Shown: positions 1 through 6,817 of the stretch, one piece after another
How positions within the stretch are numbered: position 1 is the stretch's first letter
Layout of the letters: the number at the start of each line of letters is the position of its first letter
Virus record (IMG/VR): IMGVR_UViG_3300030382_000436
Span: 1 to 23,059 of that record
Strand: one strand, 5' to 3'
DNA from: a virus
DNA length: 23,059 bases
The notes under the pieces: model-generated
Seen by the model: the letters and a program-made list of their open reading frames with translations, nothing else
Told to the model about the DNA's origin: nothing
Database searches by the model: none
Position numbers and translations under genes: made by a program

Positions 1-41
1 TCTTCTAGTGCTGTTTTGTCGGTTAATCTTTGTCCAGCCAT
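1..41 (-). CDS. Start of a gene cut by the left edge (candidate tail/fibre-type structural protein)
   Basis: Only the first 13 codons are inside the window, reading MAGQRLTDKTALE from an ATG at 41. The ATG follows an A/T-rich stretch, as at many starts here, and lies 68 bases after the stop of the head-tail adaptor gene. The N-terminus resembles the opening of structural proteins that follow the connector genes in flavobacterial phages. That resemblance is from memory and too short to prove. A competing reading frame starts at 120 and covers the same bases, so at least one of the two starts may be wrong. Confidence 0.5.
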   Translation of the reverse strand, partial: MAGQRLTDKTALE

Positions 42-120
42 AATTTAATTTTTTAATATAGTTTTTAAGTTTCTTAAAATTCTCCTTGCTTGGAGAATAT
101 TCTTTTCTTTTAACAGCCAT
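1..120 (-). CDS. Possible small basic ORF overlapping the adaptor stop, cut by the left edge
   Basis: An ATG at 120 overlaps the stop of the adaptor gene by 11 bases, the coupling style used throughout this window. It opens a frame that stays open to position 1 (40 codons). The protein begins MAVKRKEYSPSKENF and is rich in Lys and Asn. After about residue 26 it runs in a different frame over the ATG-41 gene, where its composition looks less convincing. It could be a short gene ending just beyond the edge or a chance frame. No function is suggested. Confidence 0.3.
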   Translation of the reverse strand, partial: MAVKRKEYSPSKENFKKLKNYIKKLNYGWTKINRQNSTRR

Positions 121-691
121 ATATAGTGATTCCTGCACCTTGTAAATAGTTTTTCAATCTATTGCTTCGCGTTGCTGTTGATTCTAAATTAATACCTGCA
201 AAATAGTTATTCGTTGTTGGATCAAGGTCTGAACCCGTATTGCTTGAATATTCAGGAAAAGAGCTTGAATTATTTCTTAAGTAGTCAATCATTCTCTGGC
301 GGTAAAATTCAGCTGCATCGGTTGCTGTGTCCATGACAGGTTTTAAATCGTCATAAGTTGCACTAGAAGATTGATCTGTTGCACCCATGACCACAACTGC
401 GGAATTTGTGAAGCGAAGTCGCAAATACGGAATTAATTGCGTAAATGCAAATTGAACTAATGCGGGTTGCAAATATGTTTCAACAAGTGTCTTGTAAGCA
501 CCCGTTAAACTGCTTCCTTGAATATCTGATTTTAATTTAGCATCAAGGTCAGTTCCTAATATCGGAAGTATGTGCATATCTTGAGCTAATAGGATATAAG
601 GCATGATTAGATTGTCATCTACTGAACCGCCAATAGCTGAATCTTTTTTTAATCGTGTTGAACTTATGTATAATGTATGTTGTATCGCCAT
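110..691 (-). CDS. Putative head-tail connector/adaptor protein
   Basis: This 193-residue protein lies directly after the portal gene (9 bases between them), the usual place for the adaptor that binds the portal ring and bridges to the tail. A segment at about residues 24-48 (DDNLIMPYILLAQDMHILP followed by ILGTDL) is typical of the connector-like proteins next to portals in Bacteroidota phages. The protein is largely helical, with an aromatic-rich stretch at about 60-95. The ATG at 691 follows an A/T-rich leader. The family assignment is from recognition and position. A different virion protein is possible, but the structural role is likely. Confidence 0.6.
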   Translation of the reverse strand: MAIQHTLYISSTRLKKDSAIGGSVDDNLIMPYILLAQDMHILPILGTDLDAKLKSDIQGSSLTGAYKTLVETYLQPALVQFAFTQLIPYLRLRFTNSAVVVMGATDQSSSATYDDLKPVMDTATDAAEFYRQRMIDYLRNNSSSFPEYSSNTGSDLDPTTNNYFAGINLESTATRSNRLKNYLQGAGITIYGC

Positions 692-700
692 AGTTTTATT

Positions 701-2509
701 TTATTTTACGCCTGGGTAGTGTCCGTGATTCGGCATATTCTCAGGTGCTATTACTGCATCTTTTATTCCTCTTGGTTTTGGTGTGTATGATTTAGGTATG
801 CTATCAGTCTTTTTGTAATCGTCCATGCTTTCTGCATCTCTTAATTCCGTTCCATCTTTTAGTCTATATAGAATTACTTTCCAAGCGTGTCTGCAATAGA
901 CACCACCTTTAAAACGAAATAAATCATAAGCACGTCCTTTGTGTCCTAATTGTTTGTTTACACCTTCACGACTTGCTTTGTCTATATCTTCTAATCTATA
1001 AACAAAACCAGATTTAGCTAATCGCATCATATTTTTGCAGAATGTCCTTGTTGACTTACTTGGTTTTCTACTCTTTTTAATATACTTAAACCTTACTCTA
1101 TAATAAGACTTATCTAATTGACTTGGTTGGTCTTCTTTGCTTCTTATTTCATCTGCAAACTTTTCCTTGTTTTCTTTGATTAGTTTTTTAGCCCAATCAT
1201 CATAATCTTCAATCAATCCTTCGTCTTGTTCATCCACTATTTCCCAGACTTCATCGTCTATTTGTTCGCCTTGTAATTCTTCAAATATTATATTTAAATC
1301 ATCATCAGACATTTCAACAAAATCGTCAGAATCAATATCTTCTTTTGTAACACCCTCTTTTTCTTGATCTTCTTCTGATTGTGTTTTAGTAACTTCAAGA
1401 TCAATAAAATCAGCAGGTTTAAGCGTTTTAAAGTATAGATCAAGGTTTATATCATTAACTCTAAATATCTTGTCTAAACCCTTTAAAAGCGTTGATTGGA
1501 ATGGAATTATAACTGTATTGTTAAATAAACTATAAGCATCACGCAATTCATCTGCATTATTACCGAGTCCGCCACCCTCTGCTCGTATTCCAAATAAAAT
1601 TGGTGACGTAACTCTATGACCTGCTAAAATTTGTGAAACAGATTGTTTAGACATTTCAACCCAAGCACTCTGTGCATCATTCATTTGAATAGGTTCAATA
1701 ATTGGTGCAGTTTCTTTTCCGTCATTAAATGTGATTAAGATTTTACCTGCATTTCCTGTTCCTGCAAATTTTTGATTTAATTGTCTTTCGATAGTTCTTC
1801 TTTCTTCATCTGTTGGAATACCATTCGAGAATCCAACGTGCATTGAAGGTGTCATTCCAGATGTGATATTAGATAAATGAAACTGTGCTATCTCTAATTC
1901 CATTTGAATCCAATCTGTTGCTGCTACATAATCAGGTGCAAAACCATAAAATAATGCAGGGTTTTTATCTCTAATCATTAATATTTGACTAGCTTGTGTT
2001 CTATCCTCTGTGTCAAATGCTTTGTAAGCTCGTGGTTTATATTCTGATTTTTTACATTTAGACCAATCAGCAGAGTAATAATAGTGTTCAACTTCGCCAT
2101 CAATCATTTTACCTGATCTTATATATTGTGCAGGTATATGTTTTATTTTAGCGATCTTGCTTCTGTCCCTTGACCATATCACGTTGACATAACACCCACC
2201 AAATAGCTTTAAATCCATTGCTAGGTCTTTTAAGACATCATCATCAGAATTGTGCAATAATTCCGTTAATCGCAAATAAGATTCTTTTGTGTCTATTGAT
2301 TCGTCAACATTAGTAGCTTCTAATCCTTCGCCATAGATCATTGCACCGATTGATTTAACCAATGCACCATTGATAGCACTACCTAAGAACAAGTCTAACA
2401 AATAGTTTGGATAAAGATTGTCTTCACCGAAACTGATCCATTCTTGGTTAGCTTTTTCCACTAAATGTGGTATATTATAATGTGATAATTTTACTAAGTT
2501 TAAATTCAT
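701..2509 (-). CDS. Portal protein with C-terminal extension
   Basis: This 602-residue protein forms the portal through which DNA enters the head. Residues about 1-350 look like a phage portal: an N-terminal segment with ENLYP-like GEDNLYPNYLLDLFLGSAI at 28-46, a central part with HLSNITSGMTPS, and a stem/wing part where AGHRVTSPILFGI (296-308) is followed by GLGNNADELRDAY. Residues 375-460 are very acidic and probably disordered. Residues about 467-550 form a separate domain with YRVRFKYI, FCKNMM (490-495), YDLFRFKGGVYCRHAW (528-543) and conserved-looking Cys and His. This domain resembles MuF-like or head-protein tails seen in Bacteroidota phages. At 602 aa it is longer than many portals because of this tail. 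The start ATG lies 4 bases after the stop of the upstream gene. Confidence 0.85.
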   Translation of the reverse strand: MNLNLVKLSHYNIPHLVEKANQEWISFGEDNLYPNYLLDLFLGSAINGALVKSIGAMIYGEGLEATNVDESIDTKESYLRLTELLHNSDDDVLKDLAMDLKLFGGCYVNVIWSRDRSKIAKIKHIPAQYIRSGKMIDGEVEHYYYSADWSKCKKSEYKPRAYKAFDTEDRTQASQILMIRDKNPALFYGFAPDYVAATDWIQMELEIAQFHLSNITSGMTPSMHVGFSNGIPTDEERRTIERQLNQKFAGTGNAGKILITFNDGKETAPIIEPIQMNDAQSAWVEMSKQSVSQILAGHRVTSPILFGIRAEGGGLGNNADELRDAYSLFNNTVIIPFQSTLLKGLDKIFRVNDINLDLYFKTLKPADFIDLEVTKTQSEEDQEKEGVTKEDIDSDDFVEMSDDDLNIIFEELQGEQIDDEVWEIVDEQDEGLIEDYDDWAKKLIKENKEKFADEIRSKEDQPSQLDKSYYRVRFKYIKKSRKPSKSTRTFCKNMMRLAKSGFVYRLEDIDKASREGVNKQLGHKGRAYDLFRFKGGVYCRHAWKVILYRLKDGTELRDAESMDDYKKTDSIPKSYTPKPRGIKDAVIAPENMPNHGHYPGVK

Positions 2510-2512
2510 AAT

Positions 2513-3016
2513 TTAAATTGTTATATAAACGCTTTCTGTGTCAGAATCGTTAGTTGTGTATTCTGTATAATCTACCGATTGTTTGTAGTCGCCTATTTGT
2601 GATAAATTCATTAGACCTGTCCATAGTGTTCCAATCGCATTATCAGGATTGTAGTCAGCAGCACTAGACATTTCATATATTTTAAAATCATAGAACCCAT
2701 AAGGAATGTCAGTTGTGCCAACCTTTATTAAACCATTTGCTACATCATCTGATTCTGTAAGTGAAACCTTAGTGAACACAGATAAATATCTATTACTAAC
2801 ATCTTTATAACTCACGTCAGCATATACAGTCCATGGATTGTATCTTTTTATTTTTCCTGTTAGTTGACTTTTCCATTCTAGTAAAAAATGTGGATTTGTA
2901 ATAACACCAGCTCCCGTTTTAGTAATAGCGGTTGTCATTTTATCTTTTATATCAGCAAAGAATCCTGAAAATATAAAAGTAGTGGGTGAATTGTCATATA
3001 ATTTTACTTGATACAT
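2513..3016 (-). CDS. Unknown structural-type protein upstream of the portal
   Basis: I do not recognise this 167-residue protein. It is rich in Thr, Tyr, Asp and Ser, with alternating hydrophobic residues suggesting mostly beta structure, and it has no signal peptide or membrane segment. The middle reads like a small beta domain (WTVYADVSYKDVSNRYLSVF, about 62-81), and the C-terminus repeats Asp/Thr/Glu. Its ATG overlaps the stop of the small gene before it by 13 bases, and its stop lies 3 bases before the portal ATG, so it is probably translated together with the portal. A virion role such as decoration protein or connector component is inferred from position only. Confidence 0.65.
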   Translation of the reverse strand: MYQVKLYDNSPTTFIFSGFFADIKDKMTTAITKTGAGVITNPHFLLEWKSQLTGKIKRYNPWTVYADVSYKDVSNRYLSVFTKVSLTESDDVANGLIKVGTTDIPYGFYDFKIYEMSSAADYNPDNAIGTLWTGLMNLSQIGDYKQSVDYTEYTTNDSDTESVYITI

Positions 3017-3147
3017 ATAGTGTTATTATAATAATTTAATAACTCTTTTTCTTTATTACTTAATGCTTCAATCTCAGAATCACTCATTGAAAGATATGGT
3101 TTTATAACGCCTAAAATTGGACTATTTTTATACATCTCTTTTATCAT
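3004..3147 (-). CDS. Small helical protein (47 aa), unknown
   Basis: An ATG at 3147 opens a 47-codon frame ending at TAA 3004-3006. The product (MIKEMYKNSP, then MSDSEIEALSNKEKELLNYY at 21-40) is charged and predicted helical. It overlaps the preceding 57-residue gene by 20 bases and the following 167-residue gene by 13 bases, which fits the tight overlaps of this phage and supports a real gene. An in-frame ATG at 3135 is an alternative start. There is no recognisable domain. It could be a small chaperone or connector part. Confidence 0.6.
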   Translation of the reverse strand: MIKEMYKNSPILGVIKPYLSMSDSEIEALSNKEKELLNYYNNTICIK

Positions 3148-3301
3148 CTTTCTTTTTCTTTTTTTGTTTTTCTTCTACAAAATATGAATTTCGAACACTT
3201 GATCCTAATTTTTTAATTTGCTTTTGCGTTAAATCATTTAATGGGTAAGCACAATTAGGAACACTTTTCCCTTCATATTCTTTTTTTACATTCCAAGTCA
3301 T
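3128..3301 (-). CDS. Small basic protein (57 aa), unknown
   Basis: The ATG at 3301 opens a 57-codon frame ending at TAA 3128-3130. The N-terminal part (MTWNVKKEYEGKSVPNCAYP, then LNDLTQKQIKKLGSSV) looks like a folded small domain. Residues about 44-57 are nearly all Lys, Asp and Gln. The gene is the first after the terminator at 3353-3374, so it would be first in any transcript starting there. A T/A-rich element (3311-3323) sits just before its start. Similar small proteins with a short domain that ends in a Lys tail occur among phage head genes, but I cannot name the family. Confidence 0.6.
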   Translation of the reverse strand: MTWNVKKEYEGKSVPNCAYPLNDLTQKQIKKLGSSVRNSYFVEEKQKKKKKDDKRDV

Positions 3302-3310
3302 AGCGTTTTA

Positions 3311-3323
3311 CTATAAATATAAA
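3311..3323 (-). promoter_or_regulatory. TTTATATTTATAG element upstream of a start codon
   Basis: This 13-base element on the minus strand is identical to the one at 6791-6803 and near-identical to 15317-15330. It lies 9 bases before the ATG at 3301 and about 30 bases after the terminator hairpin. It could be the -10 part of a promoter giving a very short leader, or an A/T translation-enhancing sequence. The genome is AT-rich, so chance matches are not negligible. Confidence 0.3.
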
Positions 3324-3343
3324 TATATGTTATTTGTTTTTTT

Positions 3344-3374
3344 TAAATAAAAAAAGGGGCAATAAAACCCCTTT
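3344..3374 (-). terminator. Rho-independent terminator after the 204-aa gene
   Basis: Read on the minus strand, an AAAGGGG / CCCCTTT stem of 7 bp (3368-3374 with 3353-3359) closes an 8-base loop and runs straight into a stretch of T residues. It begins 23 bases after the stop at 3397. The T-run is on the minus-strand 3' side, so it acts in the direction of the genes. Confidence 0.85.
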
Positions 3375-3396
3375 CTTCTTTTGTATTGAGTAGCAA

Positions 3397-4011
3397 TTAA
3401 GTTCCAGACACTATTGTTAATTCACTATCTGCATCACCTAATTGGTCGAAGGGATAATCTGTTCCACTCCCTGCTGTTTTTATGATTGAAAAAAGAGGCA
3501 ATTTTTCTTCTGCTGTAAACTCTAATGTATATCCTGTCAATTCTCCCTTCCCTGCGCCAGAAACAATCGTGCCACCTGTTACATCACAACCATTATCAAC
3601 GCCTAATAAAAACACATTATCGTTGTTATCTTGAACAAAAATCTGAACTCTATTATATGTTATTAATTTAAGTTGATTTGTTGTAGCAGGATCAATCTTT
3701 TGTAGCGTTACGGATAATGCTTGAGTCCAAAATGAAGTTCCTGTTGCTGGGTCACCATTAGTGGTGCAAGTCATAGAACTTAAATTTGGTCTTAAGTCAT
3801 ATTTATATAAAGTCATTGTAGAACCTGTTGGCGTTCCGTAAGCACTCCAACCTGTAAACCCTGCTGTATCTATTTGTAGCGGGTCTGTTCCATTAACTGT
3901 CATGTGTTGCGATATATTAGAAGAATAATTTGCACAGAAAAAGAGGGTTTTTAATCCGCCAATTTGATCTTTACAATCAACTAATCTCCCAGCACTTAAA
4001 TTACAAGCCAT
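3397..4011 (-). CDS. Putative major tail or decoration protein (204 aa)
   Basis: This 204-residue protein begins MACNLSAGRLVDCKDQIGGLKTLFF, an opening I associate with a structural protein common in Bacteroidota phages that begins MAC-LTAGR and has a paired Cys about ten residues later. The rest is beta-rich with many Thr, Gly and Asp residues, and Cys occur at residues 3, 13, 26, about 81 and about 142. It follows the major capsid gene and is separated from genes on both sides by terminators, so it probably has its own transcript level, as expected for an abundant virion protein. Tail-tube and capsid-decoration roles are both plausible. I cannot choose between them from the sequence. Confidence 0.6.
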   Translation of the reverse strand: MACNLSAGRLVDCKDQIGGLKTLFFCANYSSNISQHMTVNGTDPLQIDTAGFTGWSAYGTPTGSTMTLYKYDLRPNLSSMTCTTNGDPATGTSFWTQALSVTLQKIDPATTNQLKLITYNRVQIFVQDNNDNVFLLGVDNGCDVTGGTIVSGAGKGELTGYTLEFTAEEKLPLFSIIKTAGSGTDYPFDQLGDADSELTIVSGT

Positions 4012-4033
4012 AATTATTATTGTATTAAAAAGT

Positions 4034-4063
4034 TAATAAAAGGGTGGTATATTGCAACCACCC
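4034..4063 (-). terminator. Rho-independent terminator after the major capsid gene
   Basis: On the minus strand a 7-bp GGGTGGT / ACCACCC stem (4057-4063 with 4042-4048) with an 8-base loop is followed by TTTTATT and, a few bases on, another T run. It starts 15 bases after the capsid gene stop at 4078. The GC-rich stem stands out in AT-rich DNA. Confidence 0.8.
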
Positions 4064-4077
4064 ATTTAAAGTATCTA

Positions 4078-5064
4078 TTAGCTCCAAACAGTTGAACCAT
4101 ATACACCATCTGTTGCTACAGCAGTTTGAACACCGACAGCAAAGTTCATTGTAACTCTAACATTATCACTTCCATCATATTCGTATGTTGGAATTAAACG
4201 TGCTTCAGTCCAATCAGTTGCAAGGTTAGTTCCAAATACTAAGTTTTCAGGATAAGTAAATACGATAGTATCGTTGAACATTCCTGGACACCTGTAAATT
4301 GGATAGCCAAAGTAAGTAGCAGTATCAGCATTTGAATCAAATCCTAATCCTGAAATTTGACCTTGATTTGAACCTGCAGCAGCTAGTGCTTGAATATAGA
4401 AACCATAAGTTTTATTGTTCATATAGAAACCTGCACCAGGTTTTGTTAATATGCCTGAAATATCAGATGCAGCAGCATTATATACCGAAGCTATATCTGT
4501 TAATATGTCACCAGCAGCTAACGCATCTGCAAAATCAACTTCAGTAAAGTCTTTTAATGCACTTGCATCAGCACCCGTTTCGTCTTGTGTTCCATCGTCA
4601 GATAAAAACCCTGTTCCGAAAGGTGAAGAACCTTGCCATATTCCGATCTCTAATTGAGCAGCAGCTTTTGCTGCAACTACTTTTAATAAGAAGTCAGAAA
4701 ATTCGTTTGGTAGGTTTCCGTTTCTATCCATTCCTTGACCAAGCCAAGTTGGAAAAACAGTTCCTCTACAAATTTCTTCATTTACTTTAAGGTCAGTTAA
4801 AGTTAAAACTTGCTCAGTTGAAGAAACGCTATTTTCACTTGAAAAAGCACAAGCAGCAGCGACAATAGGATTGCTTGAAGCAATATTATTGATAACTGCA
4901 CTTTTTGTTAAACCATCTAATGTTCTTACATAACCTTTAGCCACCGTATCTGGCGAACGTAATGCTGCCGTGACGTATGGGAGAGCGTGAACACCAGCGT
5001 ATGTATCACCAGTAATAGTTATGTCAAATTCTCTCTTTTTTGATAATTGAATTTTATTCGCCAT
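4078..5064 (-). CDS. Major capsid protein, HK97-fold type
   Basis: This 328-residue protein has the features of a phage major capsid protein: Ala/Thr-rich composition, a central Gly/Asp-rich region (about 150-170), several aromatic beta segments, and a C-terminus of the type RLIPTYEYDGSDNVRVTMNF. It has very few Cys. It lies after the protease and scaffold genes in the order protease-scaffold-capsid known from HK97-type phages. The N-terminus (MANKIQLSKKREF) is Lys-rich, and I see no obvious long delta domain, which fits a separate scaffold gene. The start ATG is 12 bases after the scaffold stop, and a terminator follows the gene. Confidence 0.8.
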   Translation of the reverse strand: MANKIQLSKKREFDITITGDTYAGVHALPYVTAALRSPDTVAKGYVRTLDGLTKSAVINNIASSNPIVAAACAFSSENSVSSTEQVLTLTDLKVNEEICRGTVFPTWLGQGMDRNGNLPNEFSDFLLKVVAAKAAAQLEIGIWQGSSPFGTGFLSDDGTQDETGADASALKDFTEVDFADALAAGDILTDIASVYNAAASDISGILTKPGAGFYMNNKTYGFYIQALAAAGSNQGQISGLGFDSNADTATYFGYPIYRCPGMFNDTIVFTYPENLVFGTNLATDWTEARLIPTYEYDGSDNVRVTMNFAVGVQTAVATDGVYGSTVWS

Positions 5065-5075
5065 TTTTTTATTAT

Positions 5076-5750
5076 TTATTTATTATTAATGTAATACGCT
5101 GTCCTTTCATCAATAGACAGTTTTCTTAAATCCATAGTTGTTGTTGCGTTAGTTCCTTCTGGTGAATACGTAATTCCTTCATCAGCAGGTTCGCCACTTA
5201 ATTCAACTATTTTTCCCTTTAATTCTTCTATTTGTGTTATAAGTTCACCCATAACCTCTTTAGACATTTCTGTCTTTTCTTCTTCTTCATCTTCTTCTGA
5301 TAATTCAGCAGATGCTTCTACTTTATCTGCTTTTAAATCAGCAACAGCGTCTTCAAGATTTTTTATTCGCTTTTCCATTCCTGCCCAGTCTTCAACATCC
5401 GCTTCGTCATCTTCTGCTAATTCTTCTTTTACCTCTGTTTCCTCAGACATTTCTTCTTCTGACGCTTCTACGTCCTCTGCTTCTTTTTCTTCGCCTAAGT
5501 CTAAAATTTCAGAATTTTCTCCAACTGTTAATTTATTTCCGTTTTCCATTGTATAGCTTCCTGCTTCTAATGCTTCTGCATTTCCATCATCACTAACAGC
5601 AAATACTTTTGATCCGATCATAAATTGTTCGTCTTCTGTTGCAACGACACGTCCGTCATCAAGTTTCATTTCTGCATAAAATTTTACAGAATAAGATTGT
5701 GGTTCGTTTTTCATTTTTAAGATATTTAAAATTTTTTCGATAGTTCCCAT
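5076..5750 (-). CDS. Putative capsid scaffold protein, highly acidic
   Basis: This 224-residue protein lies between the protease and the major capsid genes, where the assembly scaffold is encoded. Residues about 85-120 and 145-165 are dominated by Glu and Asp. Between and after them are helical, coiled-coil-like stretches (MEKRIKNLEDAVADLKADK at 125-143 and VMGELITQIEELKGKIVELS at 166-185). The C-terminus (TTTMDLRKLSIDERTAYYINNK) may contact the capsid. The N-terminal third (about 18-80) looks like a small beta domain. The acidic coiled-coil build and position fit a scaffold digested by the neighbouring protease. No catalytic motif is visible. Confidence 0.7.
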   Translation of the reverse strand: MGTIEKILNILKMKNEPQSYSVKFYAEMKLDDGRVVATEDEQFMIGSKVFAVSDDGNAEALEAGSYTMENGNKLTVGENSEILDLGEEKEAEDVEASEEEMSEETEVKEELAEDDEADVEDWAGMEKRIKNLEDAVADLKADKVEASAELSEEDEEEEKTEMSKEVMGELITQIEELKGKIVELSGEPADEGITYSPEGTNATTTMDLRKLSIDERTAYYINNK

Positions 5751-5789
5751 AACATTAATATATATAAAAGGTTTAGTATTGTTTATTTC

Positions 5790-6785
5790 TTATCGCCTGA
5801 CTGTTCTATTTTTGATAGCAGCACAGACCTTTGCTGCAGTTTCTTTATTTCCATATTCTTTTATTTGGTCACGCATACAATCGTCCCAAGAATACTTTAG
5901 CATAGCTTTACGTTTAGCATAAGCAACATATTCTAACATCTTGTATTTTTTTTTGTATGTTCGTTTTCCTGTTTCAGAATGTTCTTGTTTCATTGTTGCT
6001 ATTGAATAGTCAGCGCAAGGCATATATAATTTTACGCCATCTACTTTATGGATATGTGAACCTGCAGATCCTTTAAACATTTCAGCATATATTTCAGCTT
6101 CTTCTTTGTTTCTGAATAATGGTTCGCCATCTAAACTACCAACAGGGTTTAATTCATTAGCTAAAATAACTTCTTTGATTTTGCCTAACATAAATTCGTC
6201 TGGGCAGTCTTCACAGACTTCGTCTAGTATATCCATTTCCTTTGATGCTTCAATTAATTTATCAGTAAAGTAGCCCTCGATTGAAAAGCCCCTCACTTCT
6301 TTATTCTTTATCTTTTCCCATATTTCAGGATTGTTTTCTGCACTTACTTGAACAAACCAAGTTCCAACAGGCATATTATTAAAGCCATACATGTTTGATT
6401 TGTCATATTTCTTATTTTCTTTAATCCACGATTCCACGACAGTCAAACCCTGTAAAGGCTCTTTGTGTTCTAGGGTGTGGTTATTGTTCCTTAGATTCAA
6501 CATAAATAGCTTCTGTGCCTGTCTTATAGTTTCCTTAGTGAAAAAGACTTCGTATTCTTCATTCGTTTCTTTGTTTAATCTTGGTATACGTTTTTCTGGA
6601 ATTAAAACTGCGCCAATTAATTGCTTTTGTTCTTCATCTATTTTTGCAAGACTTAAAAAGTCATTATTAAAAAAAACAAAGTTTTCTTCTATTGCAGGAA
6701 ATTTAACAACAGAAATTGCATCAACGCCAAACATTTCTGCTGCTTCATCTATTATTAATTCAATTAGTTTTTTCTTTTTAGCCAT
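5790..6785 (-). CDS. XkdF-type prohead protease with C-terminal extension
   Basis: Residues about 20-180 match the XkdF-like (peptidase S78_2) prohead protease family. The core contains VVKFPAIEENFV (26-37), LIGAVLIPEKRIPR, a His-containing segment with HTLEHKEP (103-110), VESWI (117-121), PVGTWFV and GFSIEGYF (166-173). S168, with H107 or H103, is the probable catalytic pair. The enzyme would trim scaffold and capsid during head maturation. After about residue 185 there is an extra region of about 145 residues with Cys at 191, 194, 257, 303 and 321. It includes an AGSHIHKVDGVKLYMPCADY stretch (241-260) and a WDDCMRDQ segment (300-307). Such tails occur on Bacteroidota phage head proteins, but their role is unknown to me. 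The start ATG follows the element at 6791-6803. Confidence 0.8.
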   Translation of the reverse strand: MAKKKKLIELIIDEAAEMFGVDAISVVKFPAIEENFVFFNNDFLSLAKIDEEQKQLIGAVLIPEKRIPRLNKETNEEYEVFFTKETIRQAQKLFMLNLRNNNHTLEHKEPLQGLTVVESWIKENKKYDKSNMYGFNNMPVGTWFVQVSAENNPEIWEKIKNKEVRGFSIEGYFTDKLIEASKEMDILDEVCEDCPDEFMLGKIKEVILANELNPVGSLDGEPLFRNKEEAEIYAEMFKGSAGSHIHKVDGVKLYMPCADYSIATMKQEHSETGKRTYKKKYKMLEYVAYAKRKAMLKYSWDDCMRDQIKEYGNKETAAKVCAAIKNRTVRR

Positions 6786-6790
6786 ATCAT

Positions 6791-6803
6791 CTATAAATAT
6801 AAA
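6791..6803 (-). promoter_or_regulatory. TTTATATTTATAG element upstream of the protease gene
   Basis: Identical over 13 bases to 3311-3323 on the same strand. It lies 5 bases before the ATG at 6785, in the 32-base gap between tape-measure and protease genes, that is, at the tail-to-head module junction. Promoter or translation-enhancer roles are both possible. Confidence 0.3.
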
Positions 6804-6817
6804 GTTCTTAATTTTGT

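Noticed and set aside
4332-5596. Several plus-strand open frames opposite the capsid and scaffold genes
   Set aside because: They are antisense to strong genes, with Leu/Gln-rich composition explained by the acidic and Ala-rich codons on the other strand.
5312-5596. Low-complexity repeat in the scaffold gene
   Set aside because: The region is a run of Glu/Asp codons (TTC/TTCT pattern on the plus strand), explained by the acidic protein and not by a DNA repeat with its own role.
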